From Anaerolineae bacterium (GTDB taxonomy: Bacteria > Chloroflexota > Anaerolineae > Aggregatilineales > Phototrophicaceae), in assembly GCA_022820125.1 (NCBI GenBank), contig JAJEGA010000095.1, positions 1 through 55,287 on the forward strand: a DNA stretch of 55,287 nt, in the 5' to 3' direction. The translations under genes were made by a program, and so were the position numbers. The notes under the pieces are model-generated. The model was not told the origin of the DNA. It made no database searches and worked only from the letters and a program-made list of their open reading frames with translations. Positions 1-8,415 of the stretch are shown piece after piece (positions within the stretch are counted from its first letter, which is position 1; the number at the start of each line of letters is the position of its first letter).

Positions 1-148
1 CAGCGTCGACATCATCCTTTAGCGAAAATTGTAGGGGCGATTCTGTGAATCGCCCGCCGGAGATTATCAAGTGGGCGAGCCAAGGCTCGCCCCTACAGAT
101 GCTTGAATGATGATGTTTTCTATATTCAACCGAAATGGATAAACTTCC
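1..148 (+). mobile_element. MITE-like element, family 1, copy 1 (left end cut by window)
   Basis: Nearly identical to 19979-20176 and 45423-45619, but the first ~49 bp lie outside the window. The core has two adjacent hairpins (GGGCGATTC/GAATCGCCC and GGGCGAGCC/GGCTCGCCC) enclosed by TGTAGGGGCGA/TCGCCCCTACA arms. The right terminus reads TAAACTTCC, one base different from the other copies. The element reads directly into the methyltransferase gene at 180. No coding capacity. The target duplication cannot be checked because the left end is missing. Confidence 0.85.
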
Positions 149-179
149 CTCGTTAATCCATCTAGGAAGACCGCGCAAG

Positions 180-977
180 ATGCCAAAGCGCCAAGCGCAG
201 GATGTCAGAGATCAGATTCAGCAGCGCTTCGGCGAGACTGCCGTCAATTATCGCCGGAGCAAGGTGCATGCCTCCGGCCCGGATCTTGATCGCATGATTG
301 AACTGTCGGCGCGTTCGCGACAAGCGACCGTGCTGGACGCCGGCTGCGGCGCGGGCCATACGGCTATGGCTTTCGCCGCCTTCGCGGACCGCGTTATCGC
401 ATGTGACTTTACGCCAGCCATGCTCCAGCAAGTGGAGACGCTCGCCCGCGAAATGGGCGTGACCAACGTGAACGCGCAGCTCGCCGACGTGGAGGCTCTG
501 CCCTTCCCCAGCCACAGCTTCGACCTAATCGCGACCCGTTACAGCGCCCATCACTGGCTGCGTCCGCAGCGCGCGCTGGCTGAGTTTCGCCGGCTGCTGA
601 AGCCCGACGGCGCCTTGCTCCTCAGCGATATCATGGCGCGCGAAGACTTCGCCCAGGATACCTTTCTCCAGACGATCGAGCGCCTGCGCGATCCATCGCA
701 TGTGCGCGATTATCGAATCTCCGAATGGCAAGCGATGCTGGCGGCGGCGGGGTTCGCATCCGAGCTCGTCATGACCTTCAAATTGACACTGCATTTCGCC
801 AGTTGGACGCGCCGAATGCATACGCCGCGCCAGAATGGCGATATGATCCTAGCGCTTTTCAACGACGCGTCTGCCGATATCAAGCGCGCTTTTCAGTTGC
901 CCGCTCGTGTGGCTGAACCTGACTTCAAATTCGTCATCCCCGGCGCCGTGATGCGCGCAAGGGTCGCGCGCTCCTAA
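180..977 (+). CDS. class I SAM-dependent methyltransferase
   Basis: A 265-residue soluble protein of the Methyltransf_11/UbiE-like class. SAM-binding motif I is VLDAGCGAGH at residues 51-60, followed by an acidic strand end (VIACDFT) and the motif IV/V region with ALPFPSHSFDLIATRYSAHH. The frame is open from 135, but that upstream ATG lies inside the transposon-like element (ends at 148) and adds 15 residues with no family counterpart, so ATG 180 is preferred. The acceptor substrate is unknown; the C-terminal third (about 190-265) should carry substrate specificity. It converges on the ABC-F gene, and the two stop codons overlap at 974-977. Confidence 0.8.
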   Translation: MPKRQAQDVRDQIQQRFGETAVNYRRSKVHASGPDLDRMIELSARSRQATVLDAGCGAGHTAMAFAAFADRVIACDFTPAMLQQVETLAREMGVTNVNAQLADVEALPFPSHSFDLIATRYSAHHWLRPQRALAEFRRLLKPDGALLLSDIMAREDFAQDTFLQTIERLRDPSHVRDYRISEWQAMLAAAGFASELVMTFKLTLHFASWTRRMHTPRQNGDMILALFNDASADIKRAFQLPARVAEPDFKFVIPGAVMRARVARS

Positions 978-2629
978 TTCGCTTTCAGCCGTCCTGTCGC
1001 CACCAGGTACTCGCTGTAGCCACCGATGTATTCGCGCAGTTCGCCTTCGCGGATCTCGATCAAACGATCCACAGTCTGATCCAGAAAATAGCGATCGTGC
1101 GAGACGATCAGCACAGTACCGTTGAATTCGTCCAAAGCCGATTCCAGCACCTCCACCGACGCGATATCGAGATTGTTGGTCGGCTCGTCCAGCAAGAGCA
1201 GATTGGGCTGCTGCAGCATCACCCGCGCCAACTGCAAACGGCTGCGCTCGCCGCCGGAAAGCGTCCGAACCGGCTGGCGCGCCTGTTCGTAGCTGAAAGC
1301 CATACGCAGCAGGAAATTCACCGCGTTGGATTCGCTGCTGTTCTGTAGGCTGCGGATCAAATCGAGCGGACTTTGCTCCAGCCAGGCGTCCAGGGTCTGA
1401 TGTTCCTGCGAATAAAAGCCGATGCGCACGCTTGGACCCAAGACAATTTCGCCCGCCGCCGGCTGCAACTCGCCTAAAATCAGCTTGAGCAGCACCGTCT
1501 TGCCAGCGCCGTTGGGTCCAATCAAGCCGACGCGTTCGCCATGCCGCAGCAGCGCGCTGACGCCCAGGAAGATTGGATCGCCATTGAAAGCCATCGATAC
1601 CTGTTTCAACTCCAGCGCTTTTTTGCTGCCGCGCCATCCATCCACCTTAAAATCCATCAGCCGCTGGTCGGCGACTTTTTCGATGATCTCGCCGCGTTCT
1701 TCCATCTTTTCCAACATGCGCCGCCGCTGACGAGCGGCCAGCATATGCTTGCGGCTGAGCACCTGTTTCGCCCAGGTTTCGAAGCGCTCAATCATCGCTT
1801 CAATGCGGGCGATCTCTTTCTGCTGCGTGACATATTGCTGCTGCTGCCGCAGACGGCGCAACTGACGTTCATTTAGGTAATACGAATAGTTGCCATGGTA
1901 GACAGTCAGCGCGCCGCGCTCCAGCTCAACCGTCTGGCTCGCCACTTCGTCCAGCAGATAGCGGTCATGCGAAATGATAACCACGCTGCCGCGATAGCTC
2001 AGGATGAATCGCTCCAACTGGTTCTTGCCGTCCATGTCCAGATGATTGTCGGGCTCGTCCAGCAGCAGGATGTCTGGCGCCGAGACCGCCAACTGCGCCA
2101 GCGCCACCATCTTCTTCTGCCCGCCAGACAGCGTTTCATTCGGACGATCGTAATCATCCGCGTCAAAGCCCAGCATCGCCAGCAGCTCCCGCACATGGCT
2201 GGCGTGGCGCCCCCCGTTCATTCGCTCATAACGGGTGAGCAGCGCGTCGTGGCGCTCCAGCGTTTGAGCGAGAAGCCGCTCGTCGCCATAGACTTTTGGA
2301 TCCGCCAATCGCGCTTCGACTTCGCTAAGGCGACTTTCGGTCTCCGCCAACTCCGGCGGCTTGATCATCGCCGTATCGATGAGCGATTTGCCGGGCGGCA
2401 AGTCCAGGTCTTGCGGCAAATGGCCGATGCGCACCCCGGCCGGGCGCGCGACATGCCCGCGGTCAGGCTCAACCTCGCCCAACAAGGCGCGGAACAGCGT
2501 CGATTTGCCAGCGCCGTTGGGCCCCACCAATGCGACGCGGTCGCGCTCGCCGAGCGACCAGGACAGATCGCGGAACAACTCTCGGCCAGCGTAGCTCACG
2601 GTGATTTTGTTGACGCGCAGTTTCTGCAT
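974..2629 (-). CDS. ABC-F family ATPase (ribosome-associated, EttA/Uup type)
   Basis: A 551-residue protein with two ABC ATPase domains and no membrane segments, the hallmark of ABC-F proteins, which act on the ribosome rather than in transport. Domain 1: Walker A GPNGAGKST at about 36-44, signature LSGGQ at 167, Walker B LLLDEP near 188. Domain 2: Walker A GPNGAGKT near 370-377, signature LSGGERSRLQLARV and LLLDEPTNNLD. Between them (about 240-330) is a charged Arg/Gln-rich helical linker, the P-site tRNA-interaction motif region of the family. ATG 2629 is chosen because AAAGGA lies just upstream; the frame stays open to 2845 only by running into a mobile element. Which subfamily (housekeeping or antibiotic resistance) cannot be told. 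Confidence 0.9.
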   Translation of the reverse strand: MQKLRVNKITVSYAGRELFRDLSWSLGERDRVALVGPNGAGKSTLFRALLGEVEPDRGHVARPAGVRIGHLPQDLDLPPGKSLIDTAMIKPPELAETESRLSEVEARLADPKVYGDERLLAQTLERHDALLTRYERMNGGRHASHVRELLAMLGFDADDYDRPNETLSGGQKKMVALAQLAVSAPDILLLDEPDNHLDMDGKNQLERFILSYRGSVVIISHDRYLLDEVASQTVELERGALTVYHGNYSYYLNERQLRRLRQQQQYVTQQKEIARIEAMIERFETWAKQVLSRKHMLAARQRRRMLEKMEERGEIIEKVADQRLMDFKVDGWRGSKKALELKQVSMAFNGDPIFLGVSALLRHGERVGLIGPNGAGKTVLLKLILGELQPAAGEIVLGPSVRIGFYSQEHQTLDAWLEQSPLDLIRSLQNSSESNAVNFLLRMAFSYEQARQPVRTLSGGERSRLQLARVMLQQPNLLLLDEPTNNLDIASVEVLESALDEFNGTVLIVSHDRYFLDQTVDRLIEIREGELREYIGGYSEYLVATGRLKAN

Positions 2630-2719
2630 GGTCCTTTCGCCAGTGCCCCACCCCCTGAACAACCTCACTGAGCATAGCACAAGCTTGCAGCGCTGCGATG
2701 CCCCATAGGTCTTAGCGCC

Positions 2720-2998
2720 CAAGGCAATCGCTTCAAAACTGGCAGCCCCTGCGACGAGCGACACTAAACTGAAATTTAACCACCGAGGACACCGAGAGCG
2801 CCGAGAAATGCAATTGATTAGAGATTTCGCGGCATTTTGTCGCAAAATTTTTGGATGGGAAGGAAGTTTGTCGACAAGGTAGCGGCATGCCTGCCTAATT
2901 CAAACAGTGGATTTATGGGGAAGAGCCAGCAAAAGAACCTAAACTCCGTGTCCTCTGTGTACTCGGTGGTAAAAGAAAAACTTGAAGCGATTGCCCTG
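2720..2998. mobile_element. 279-bp MITE-like element, family 2, with 10-bp target duplication
   Basis: Terminal inverted repeats of about 20 bp: left CAAGGCAATCGCTTCAAAAC, right (reverse complement) CAGGGCAATCGCTTCAAGTT. The direct repeat TCTTAGCGCC flanks it exactly (2710-2719 and 2999-3008). Inside, a second inverted pair reads ACCACCGAGGACACCGAG (about 2780) and, in reverse complement, ACCACCGAGTACACAGAG (about 2953-2970). No ORF for a transposase. CA-starting ends and an 8-10 bp duplication recall ISAs1-family elements; this assignment is inference. It sits upstream of the ABC-F gene. Confidence 0.85.
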
Positions 2999-3087
2999 TC
3001 TTAGCGCCATAAGGGCAAATTCGTGTATCATCGGAAGCAAACGAAACTTTAGCCAGCGCGGACTGTGCGCCGAACTGCGCCACGCTC

Positions 3088-4146
3088 ATGGTCATCATTG
3101 ATGCTCAGCAGAATATCGCTTTCAACGCCCAGCAGCTGGGGCTGGATTATACGCGCTGGGCTTGGCATCAGCGTCAGAGCGCGGACGAGCCGCCGGCTGT
3201 CACCAGCTTGCGCGACAATATGCTTGGGCGCGTCGCCATCGTCTTCGGCAGCCTGCAAGTCTTGCCCGAGACCGCAGTTGGCTTGCCGGCTTGGCAGCGA
3301 TACACCTACCCCACAGCCGCCGATGCCCGGCAGTTGGCGCTCTGGCAGCTGGATTATTACCGGCGCCTCGCCGACGACCACGATAGCATCCAACTGATCC
3401 TGACGCGGGATGACCTAGCCGCCGTCCTGGAATCCTGGAGTGACGAGCAGAGCATCGAACAAAGAAAGCAAGGCATCGTCGTGAAGCTGAAAGGGGCGGA
3501 GCCCATCTCCGAGCCAATGCAAATCGAAGAATGGCTGGAAAACGGAGTCCGCATCGTCGCGCCCGCCTGGGGGCAAACGCGTTACGCCGGGTCCGCCGGG
3601 ACCGACGGCGGCTTGACCCGGCTGGGCTATGAATTGCTTGAGGTCATGGCCGACTATGAGGTCTTGCTCGATATTTCGGCGATGTCGGAACGGGCGGCCG
3701 CGGACGCGCTTGATCGCTACGAAGGCGCGATCATCGCCAGCCACAGCAACCCGCGCCGCTTTCATCATAGCCCGCGCTGCCTGCCCGAAGCGCTCATTCG
3801 CCGCCTCGCCGAGCGCGATGGGGCGATGGGCATCATGGTGTATAATCGTTTTCTGAGGCGCGATTGGCATCCTCGAGATCGTCAGCGGCAGGTCAGCGTC
3901 GCCCACTGGGTTGATGCAGTCGACTACGTATGCCAGTTAACCGGGGCGGTTGAACATGTCGGCTTGGGCAGCAATATCGACGGCGGGTATCCGCTTTCCG
4001 CGCTTCCAATCGAGATCGATACGTCCAGCGACCTCTGGCTGTTGCGGCGGCGCCTGCTTGAGCGCGGCTTCACCGAAGCGGAGGCATCCGCGATTCTGGG
4101 TGGCAATATGCTCCGCAAGCTGAATCAATCATTGCCGGACGGATAA
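3088..4146 (+). CDS. M19 (membrane dipeptidase) family protein lacking metal ligands
   Basis: A 352-residue protein that aligns along its whole length with the renal dipeptidase-like protein at 50598-51674. The metal-binding residues of the family are mostly replaced here. The N-terminal H-x-D (DGHLDLSWN in the paralogue) is DAQQNIAFN. The bridging Glu (ISMESADAI) is Lys (VKLKGAEPI). The DLSH histidine is Ala (DISA). Only the second His (ASHSN) and the last Asp (GSNIDGG) remain. The frame is intact with no stops, so it looks like a pseudoenzyme kept by selection rather than a decaying gene. No signal peptide is seen. A membrane-protein gene follows 6 bp later and may be co-transcribed. Function unknown; dipeptide hydrolysis is unlikely. 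Confidence 0.75.
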   Translation: MVIIDAQQNIAFNAQQLGLDYTRWAWHQRQSADEPPAVTSLRDNMLGRVAIVFGSLQVLPETAVGLPAWQRYTYPTAADARQLALWQLDYYRRLADDHDSIQLILTRDDLAAVLESWSDEQSIEQRKQGIVVKLKGAEPISEPMQIEEWLENGVRIVAPAWGQTRYAGSAGTDGGLTRLGYELLEVMADYEVLLDISAMSERAAADALDRYEGAIIASHSNPRRFHHSPRCLPEALIRRLAERDGAMGIMVYNRFLRRDWHPRDRQRQVSVAHWVDAVDYVCQLTGAVEHVGLGSNIDGGYPLSALPIEIDTSSDLWLLRRRLLERGFTEAEASAILGGNMLRKLNQSLPDG

Positions 4147-4152
4147 GCATTC

Positions 4153-4668
4153 ATGTGGCGCTTCTCACAAGTTGGCATTGCCCTGGGCGCCTTGGGCGGC
4201 ATGATCTGCTTCATGGGCTTGTTCCCTGGCGTTACCGGCGCCGAGCCTACTTTAGGCATCGGTCTGGTGCAAGTCGTGATGGTGCTCATCGGCTATACGC
4301 TGCTCATCCTCGGCGCCTTGACTTATCTCAAATTCACCTTCTTCCTGGATGTGCCGGCCAATCTTGTCCAGAACATTGGCACGCGGCTGGCGCTGACCGG
4401 CATTCTATTCGCCACGCTGTCCGGCATGGCTGATATTCTTGGGTTTGGCACCCATATCCGCGACGACGCAGGCGATCTATATTTTGGTCAGTTGCAAATG
4501 ATCGGCATCTTGGCCAGCTTCGGCCTCTCATCCTTTGGCGTGCTGGTTTATGTCTTGGCCGGCGCCAACATTGCTAAATTAGCGCCGGTGGAAGCGCTAA
4601 GCGAAAGCATCGCCGGGGTCGATGACACCAGGGAAATCCGGCTGCCCGAACAGGACGAAGCGCCTTAA
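4153..4668 (+). CDS. small membrane protein of unknown function
   Basis: A 171-residue protein with about four hydrophobic segments (roughly 5-30, 37-60, 75-98 and 115-140) and an acidic, soluble C-terminus. No family recognised. It starts 6 bp after the stop of the degenerate M19 gene, which suggests one transcript and perhaps a shared role at the membrane. The ATG at 4153 is the first in frame after that stop. Confidence 0.6.
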   Translation: MWRFSQVGIALGALGGMICFMGLFPGVTGAEPTLGIGLVQVVMVLIGYTLLILGALTYLKFTFFLDVPANLVQNIGTRLALTGILFATLSGMADILGFGTHIRDDAGDLYFGQLQMIGILASFGLSSFGVLVYVLAGANIAKLAPVEALSESIAGVDDTREIRLPEQDEAP

Positions 4669-4738
4669 CTGGCCAATGCCCAGCCTATCCGTGCCGCAGT
4701 GAAGCGCCGCCAATTGGGGCGCGCCCAAAGGAAATTCC

Positions 4739-5881
4739 TTGCGAGACAAAGCGCTTAGACTGCTTTACGTGGTGAACATTCCGCGTTTTTTTCTGTCTCA
4801 TCGCTTGCCACTGGCGCTGGCGGCGCGCGATGCCGGCTTCGACGTGCAGGTTGCCGCATCAGGTTCGGATCGCGCAGCGCGGCGGAGAATCACAGAAAGC
4901 GGCCTTCCCTTTCACCCGCTGCCGCTGCGGCAGCATGGCATGAACCCCTTGCTGGAGTTGCGGACGCTGCTGGCGCTGCGAGCGCTTTATCGCGATCTCA
5001 AGCCAGATCTGCTGCATCACGTCAGCGTCAAGCCGGTCATCTATGGCGGAATCGCCGCCCGGCTTGGCGGACCGCGCCATATAGTACAAGCGCTTAGCGG
5101 CTTGGGATACCTATTCGTCAATCGCAGCGCAAAAGCGAAGCTCGCGAATAGGCTGAGCCTGCCCGCATTCAAGCTGGCGCTGAGCGGCGAATCAACCCGC
5201 GCCGTCTTTCAAAACCCGGACGATCTTCAACGCTTTGTCGAGCGAGGATTGGTCGCTCGCCACAAGGCGCTGCTCATACGCGGTTCCGGCGTTGACGCTG
5301 ATGTCTTCCGCCCCAGCCCGGAAAGCCTGACAGAACTGCCTGTGGCGCTATTCGCCGGGCGCCTGCTCCGGCAGAAAGGCATCGGAGACTTTATCGAAGC
5401 GGCGCGCCGGCTGCGCGGTTTGGCGCGCTTTCAGGTGGCTGGCTACGAAGAAACCACAAGCCCGCTCAATGTTTCAACCGCCCAATTGAAAGCCTGGGAG
5501 GCTAAGGGCGTGATCGAATGGCTCGGCGCGCGTGAAGACATGCCAGCGCTCTATGCCCAAAGCAATATCGTCTGTCTGCCGTCAACCTATGGCGAGGGCG
5601 TGCCCAAAGTTCTAATCGAAGCCGCCTCTTGCGCGCGCGCTTGCGTGACCACGGATACGCCTGGCTGCCGCGAAATCGTGCGTCACGGCGTTAACGGTTT
5701 GCTCGTGCCGCCTCAGGACATAAGCGCGCTGACAAGCGCTCTGCGGCATCTAATTGGAAATCCCGCAGAACGCGCGAGAATGGGGGCGGCGGGCCGGCAA
5801 ATCGTGCTTGAAGGCTTCACGCTGCGCCAGGTCGTGGACGAAACCATCGCGCTGTACAACAATCTGCTGGAAAAAGGTTAG
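4739..5881 (+). CDS. GT4-family glycosyltransferase
   Basis: A 380-residue GT-B fold protein. The N-terminal half has the glycosyltransferase-4 start (LYVVNIPRFFLSHRLPLALA), typical of enzymes acting on lipid-linked or cell-surface sugars. The C-terminal half carries the nucleotide-sugar-binding part (ALFAGRLLRQKGIGDFIEAA, then LPSTYGEGVPKVLIEAASC with the E-x7-E type motif and GLLVPPQD). The start is TTG 4739, supported by AAAGGA at a proper distance; no nearby ATG fits. Similar proteins include N,N'-diacetylbacillosaminyl-diphospho-undecaprenol transferases, but the donor and acceptor cannot be assigned. Confidence 0.85.
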   Translation: MRDKALRLLYVVNIPRFFLSHRLPLALAARDAGFDVQVAASGSDRAARRRITESGLPFHPLPLRQHGMNPLLELRTLLALRALYRDLKPDLLHHVSVKPVIYGGIAARLGGPRHIVQALSGLGYLFVNRSAKAKLANRLSLPAFKLALSGESTRAVFQNPDDLQRFVERGLVARHKALLIRGSGVDADVFRPSPESLTELPVALFAGRLLRQKGIGDFIEAARRLRGLARFQVAGYEETTSPLNVSTAQLKAWEAKGVIEWLGAREDMPALYAQSNIVCLPSTYGEGVPKVLIEAASCARACVTTDTPGCREIVRHGVNGLLVPPQDISALTSALRHLIGNPAERARMGAAGRQIVLEGFTLRQVVDETIALYNNLLEKG

Positions 5882-5948
5882 GCTGAACTCAAGCGGGTCC
5901 CGGTTAGAAGCGCAGAATATCGCCCCCGGCTACAGGCAGTTGACGACA

Positions 5949-6130
5949 GGACAGTTTTTCAGTAAGCAAGATATCGTAATAAGTCCTTGATTTCTTGGGC
6001 TTTTTCGGACGAGCCACGTGCTCGCCCCTGCAGATACTTGCGATCGGGTGGGCGCTTCTGTAAGTCGCCCAACGGGCGGGCCAAAATATACAGCTGTTGG
6101 CTCGCGAATTCGTCCAATCAAAAACTGTCC
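5949..6130. mobile_element. 182-bp MITE-like element, family 3
   Basis: Bounded by an 11-bp perfect terminal inverted repeat, GGACAGTTTTT at 5949-5959 and its complement at 6120-6130. The interior holds GAGCCACGTGCTCGCCCC at 6011-6028, the same arm sequence found in the family 1 element at 20103-20120, and a degenerate GTGGGCG/CGCCCAAC pair. No clear target duplication is visible, and it has no ORF. It lies between the glycosyltransferase and nfi genes. Confidence 0.6.
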
Positions 6131-6143
6131 GGTCGCCCGTTGG

Positions 6144-6803
6144 TTACAAGCGAGCCGCATGGTGCGCGGCGCGCACTGGCTCGGGCAAGCGGAAGCGCGT
6201 TGTTGCCGACATCACCAACTTCAGGGCGCTTTCGAGATCTGCCAAGTGGCCGACTGATATGTAGACTGGCTTGACCTTTTCCCGGGTGCGCAGCGCCGCG
6301 CCGATGAGCTCGTCTCGATAATTGATGAGGCTGCTGCTGCCCTTTGCCTCCGCCGGTTCAATGTACTCGCCGATATAATGCGTCTTTCCGCAGCCAATCG
6401 TGGGCTGCCCCAGCCATAAGCCAAGATGAGCGGCAATGCCCAGCTTGCGCGGATGAATCTGCCCCATGCCATCAAAGATAAAGGCGTCCGGCGCGCGCCG
6501 CAGCTGACGCAAGGCATCCACTACGACCGGACCCTCGCGAAAAGCCAGCAGTCCCGGAATGTAGGGAAAGCTAACTTCGCGCTCGGCGCGGGCGATCTCA
6601 AGGACCTCAAGCCCGGGAACGCTCATGACGACGACCGCCGCCCGCGAACGCTGATGGCGAATGCTCACATCCACGCCGGCTACGCTAGTGATTTCATCCA
6701 GCGCCAGCGGAACATCGCTGATCAGATTTGGCGCCAATTCATGCTGGAGCGCGATCGCCCGCTTGGGATCAAGATTCCAGTCGTGCAGCTCGTCTATTCT
6801 CAT
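6144..6803 (-). CDS. nfi: endonuclease V
   Basis: A 219-residue deoxyinosine-repair nuclease that cleaves DNA one base 3' of the lesion. The three catalytic acidic residues are visible: Asp45 in AGVDVS, Glu90 in PYIPGLLAFREG and Asp111 in FDGMGQIHPR. The conserved HPRKLGIAAHLG and GCGKTHYIG follow, and the length is normal for the family. Start: ATG 6803 (MRIDELHDW); the frame continues upstream into the rpoD end but without family similarity. It lies 31 bp after rpoD on the same strand and may be read from the dnaG-rpoD transcript. Confidence 0.92.
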   Translation of the reverse strand: MRIDELHDWNLDPKRAIALQHELAPNLISDVPLALDEITSVAGVDVSIRHQRSRAAVVVMSVPGLEVLEIARAEREVSFPYIPGLLAFREGPVVVDALRQLRRAPDAFIFDGMGQIHPRKLGIAAHLGLWLGQPTIGCGKTHYIGEYIEPAEAKGSSSLINYRDELIGAALRTREKVKPVYISVGHLADLESALKLVMSATTRFRLPEPVRAAHHAARL

Positions 6804-6834
6804 CGGAAGCGACAACAGCCGGCTGACGACCTGG

Positions 6835-8400
6835 TTACATCCCCAGATAATCGCGCAATTCACGCGAGCGTGTGGGATGACGCAATTTGCGCAGCGCCTT
6901 CGCTTCAATCTGACGAATGCGCTCGCGCGTCACATTGAAGTATTGGCCGACTTCTTCCAGCGTATTGTCGCGCCCATCCAACAAGCCGAAACGCATCTCC
7001 AGCACTTGGCGCTCGCGCTCGCTAAGCACACCCAGCGCCGAGCGAATCTGCTCCTTGAGCATTTGCCGGCCCGCGGCGTCGACCGGTCCCATCATATTCT
7101 CATCCGGGATGAAATCGCCCAGCATGCTGCTGTCTTCTTGCCCGACAGGCATATCCAGGCTCATTGGTTCCTGGCTGATTCGTTTGATCCGGCGCACTTT
7201 CTGCGTGGCGCGCCGCAGTTTCCGGTTCAAAGCCGCATCCAGCGCCGTGCCGTCGTTGAGGTGCTGTTTGATTACCTGGCGGTCTTCATCATTCAGGAAA
7301 TCCATCTCCACGGCGATCTGTTCCGTGATCGGCTCGGCGCCCAGCGTCTGTATAAGCTCGCGCTGGACGCGCATCATGCGGTTGATCGTCTCCACCATGT
7401 GAACCGGGATGCGTATGGTGCGCGCCTGATCGGCTATGGCGCGGCTGATCGCCTGCCGTATCCACCAAGTCGCGTAGGTGCTGAACTTATAGCCTTTGGT
7501 ATGGTCAAATTTGTTGACCGCTCTAAGCAAGCCGATATTGCCTTCTTGTATCAAGTCGAGAAAACTTATGCCCCGCCCCATATAACGCTTGGCCACGCTG
7601 ACGACCAGCCGCAGGTTCGCGCGCGTCAGATCTTCCGATGCTTGCGCCGCATGCTGCTCAACCTGCTCCTGCTGCTGTTTCGCCATTTGAATCGGATCAA
7701 TCGTGTCTTCAATCCAACTGTCATATTCCAGCAGCGACGGCAATTTATGAGCGCGGCGGAAATAGCGCTGCATCTGCATCTGGTGCTCGAAAGGAAAGAG
7801 GAAAAGCGCGTGAATCACCTCAAAGAAGGCTTGCGCATGTTTGGTCCATTCATCGTCGCGTCCCCAATTGCGCTGATTCAAATAGCCCCGAATATAAGAA
7901 TCCGCGTCGCGGTCCCAGTCGTTAACCGTCTCCTGCACTTCAGCCAAGACCTTAAAGAAATCGGGTTCGTCCACTTCGCGATCGGCAGCGCTGGCTCGCA
8001 ACTTTCCCCAATCTTCCCGCAGGCGGCGATAGGCGAATCGCTCGACATCAAGAAAGTCGGGTTCGCGCCCTTTAGACGAGCCGTTTTCCAGGCTCATCAA
8101 TTCGTCGCGCAGCCCTTCCAGGTGGCGCTCAGCCGCGATCTGCGCGCTCAGCCACGTCTCCCGATTGCTATCGAGCAGCGGGACCTGCCCGATCTCCTTG
8201 AGGTACATCTTTACCGGGTCATCGGATGGCGGCAGGCTGTCCAGCACCTCGGAGGGCGTCTCGTCTTCGTCCAGCTCGCGAGTATCATAATCGGTCGTCT
8301 CATAGCCGCGGCGCGAGGCTTTGCGGTCTGTCACTTCGTTCTCGTCCTCGTCATCGTAGTCGTCGTACCCGCCGACGCGGTTTCCGCTATCTAGGTTCAT
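6835..8400 (-). CDS. rpoD: primary RNA polymerase sigma factor (RpoD/SigA)
   Basis: A 521-residue group 1 sigma-70 factor. It has an acidic, disordered N-terminus (residues 1-50), region 1.2 ([11 protein letters not shown]), then a charged non-conserved stretch of about 130 residues. Region 2 includes [16 protein letters not shown] and the -10 recognition and melting segment [20 protein letters not shown]. Region 3 follows, and region 4 has the helix-turn-helix near [20 protein letters not shown] for -35 recognition. It lies 15 bp after dnaG, the usual dnaG-rpoD macromolecular-synthesis arrangement. Confidence 0.96.
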   Translation of the reverse strand: MNLDSGNRVGGYDDYDDEDENEVTDRKASRRGYETTDYDTRELDEDETPSEVLDSLPPSDDPVKMYLKEIGQVPLLDSNRETWLSAQIAAERHLEGLRDELMSLENGSSKGREPDFLDVERFAYRRLREDWGKLRASAADREVDEPDFFKVLAEVQETVNDWDRDADSYIRGYLNQRNWGRDDEWTKHAQAFFEVIHALFLFPFEHQMQMQRYFRRAHKLPSLLEYDSWIEDTIDPIQMAKQQQEQVEQHAAQASEDLTRANLRLVVSVAKRYMGRGISFLDLIQEGNIGLLRAVNKFDHTKGYKFSTYATWWIRQAISRAIADQARTIRIPVHMVETINRMMRVQRELIQTLGAEPITEQIAVEMDFLNDEDRQVIKQHLNDGTALDAALNRKLRRATQKVRRIKRISQEPMSLDMPVGQEDSSMLGDFIPDENMMGPVDAAGRQMLKEQIRSALGVLSERERQVLEMRFGLLDGRDNTLEEVGQYFNVTRERIRQIEAKALRKLRHPTRSRELRDYLGM

Positions 8401-8415
8401 GATGAAGGCTCCCGC

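Noticed and set aside
6661..8394. A 577-codon open frame on the plus strand opposite rpoD
   Set aside because: It is antisense to a complete primary sigma factor, has no recognisable domain and no ribosome-binding site. Long antisense frames are expected in G+C-rich coding DNA.
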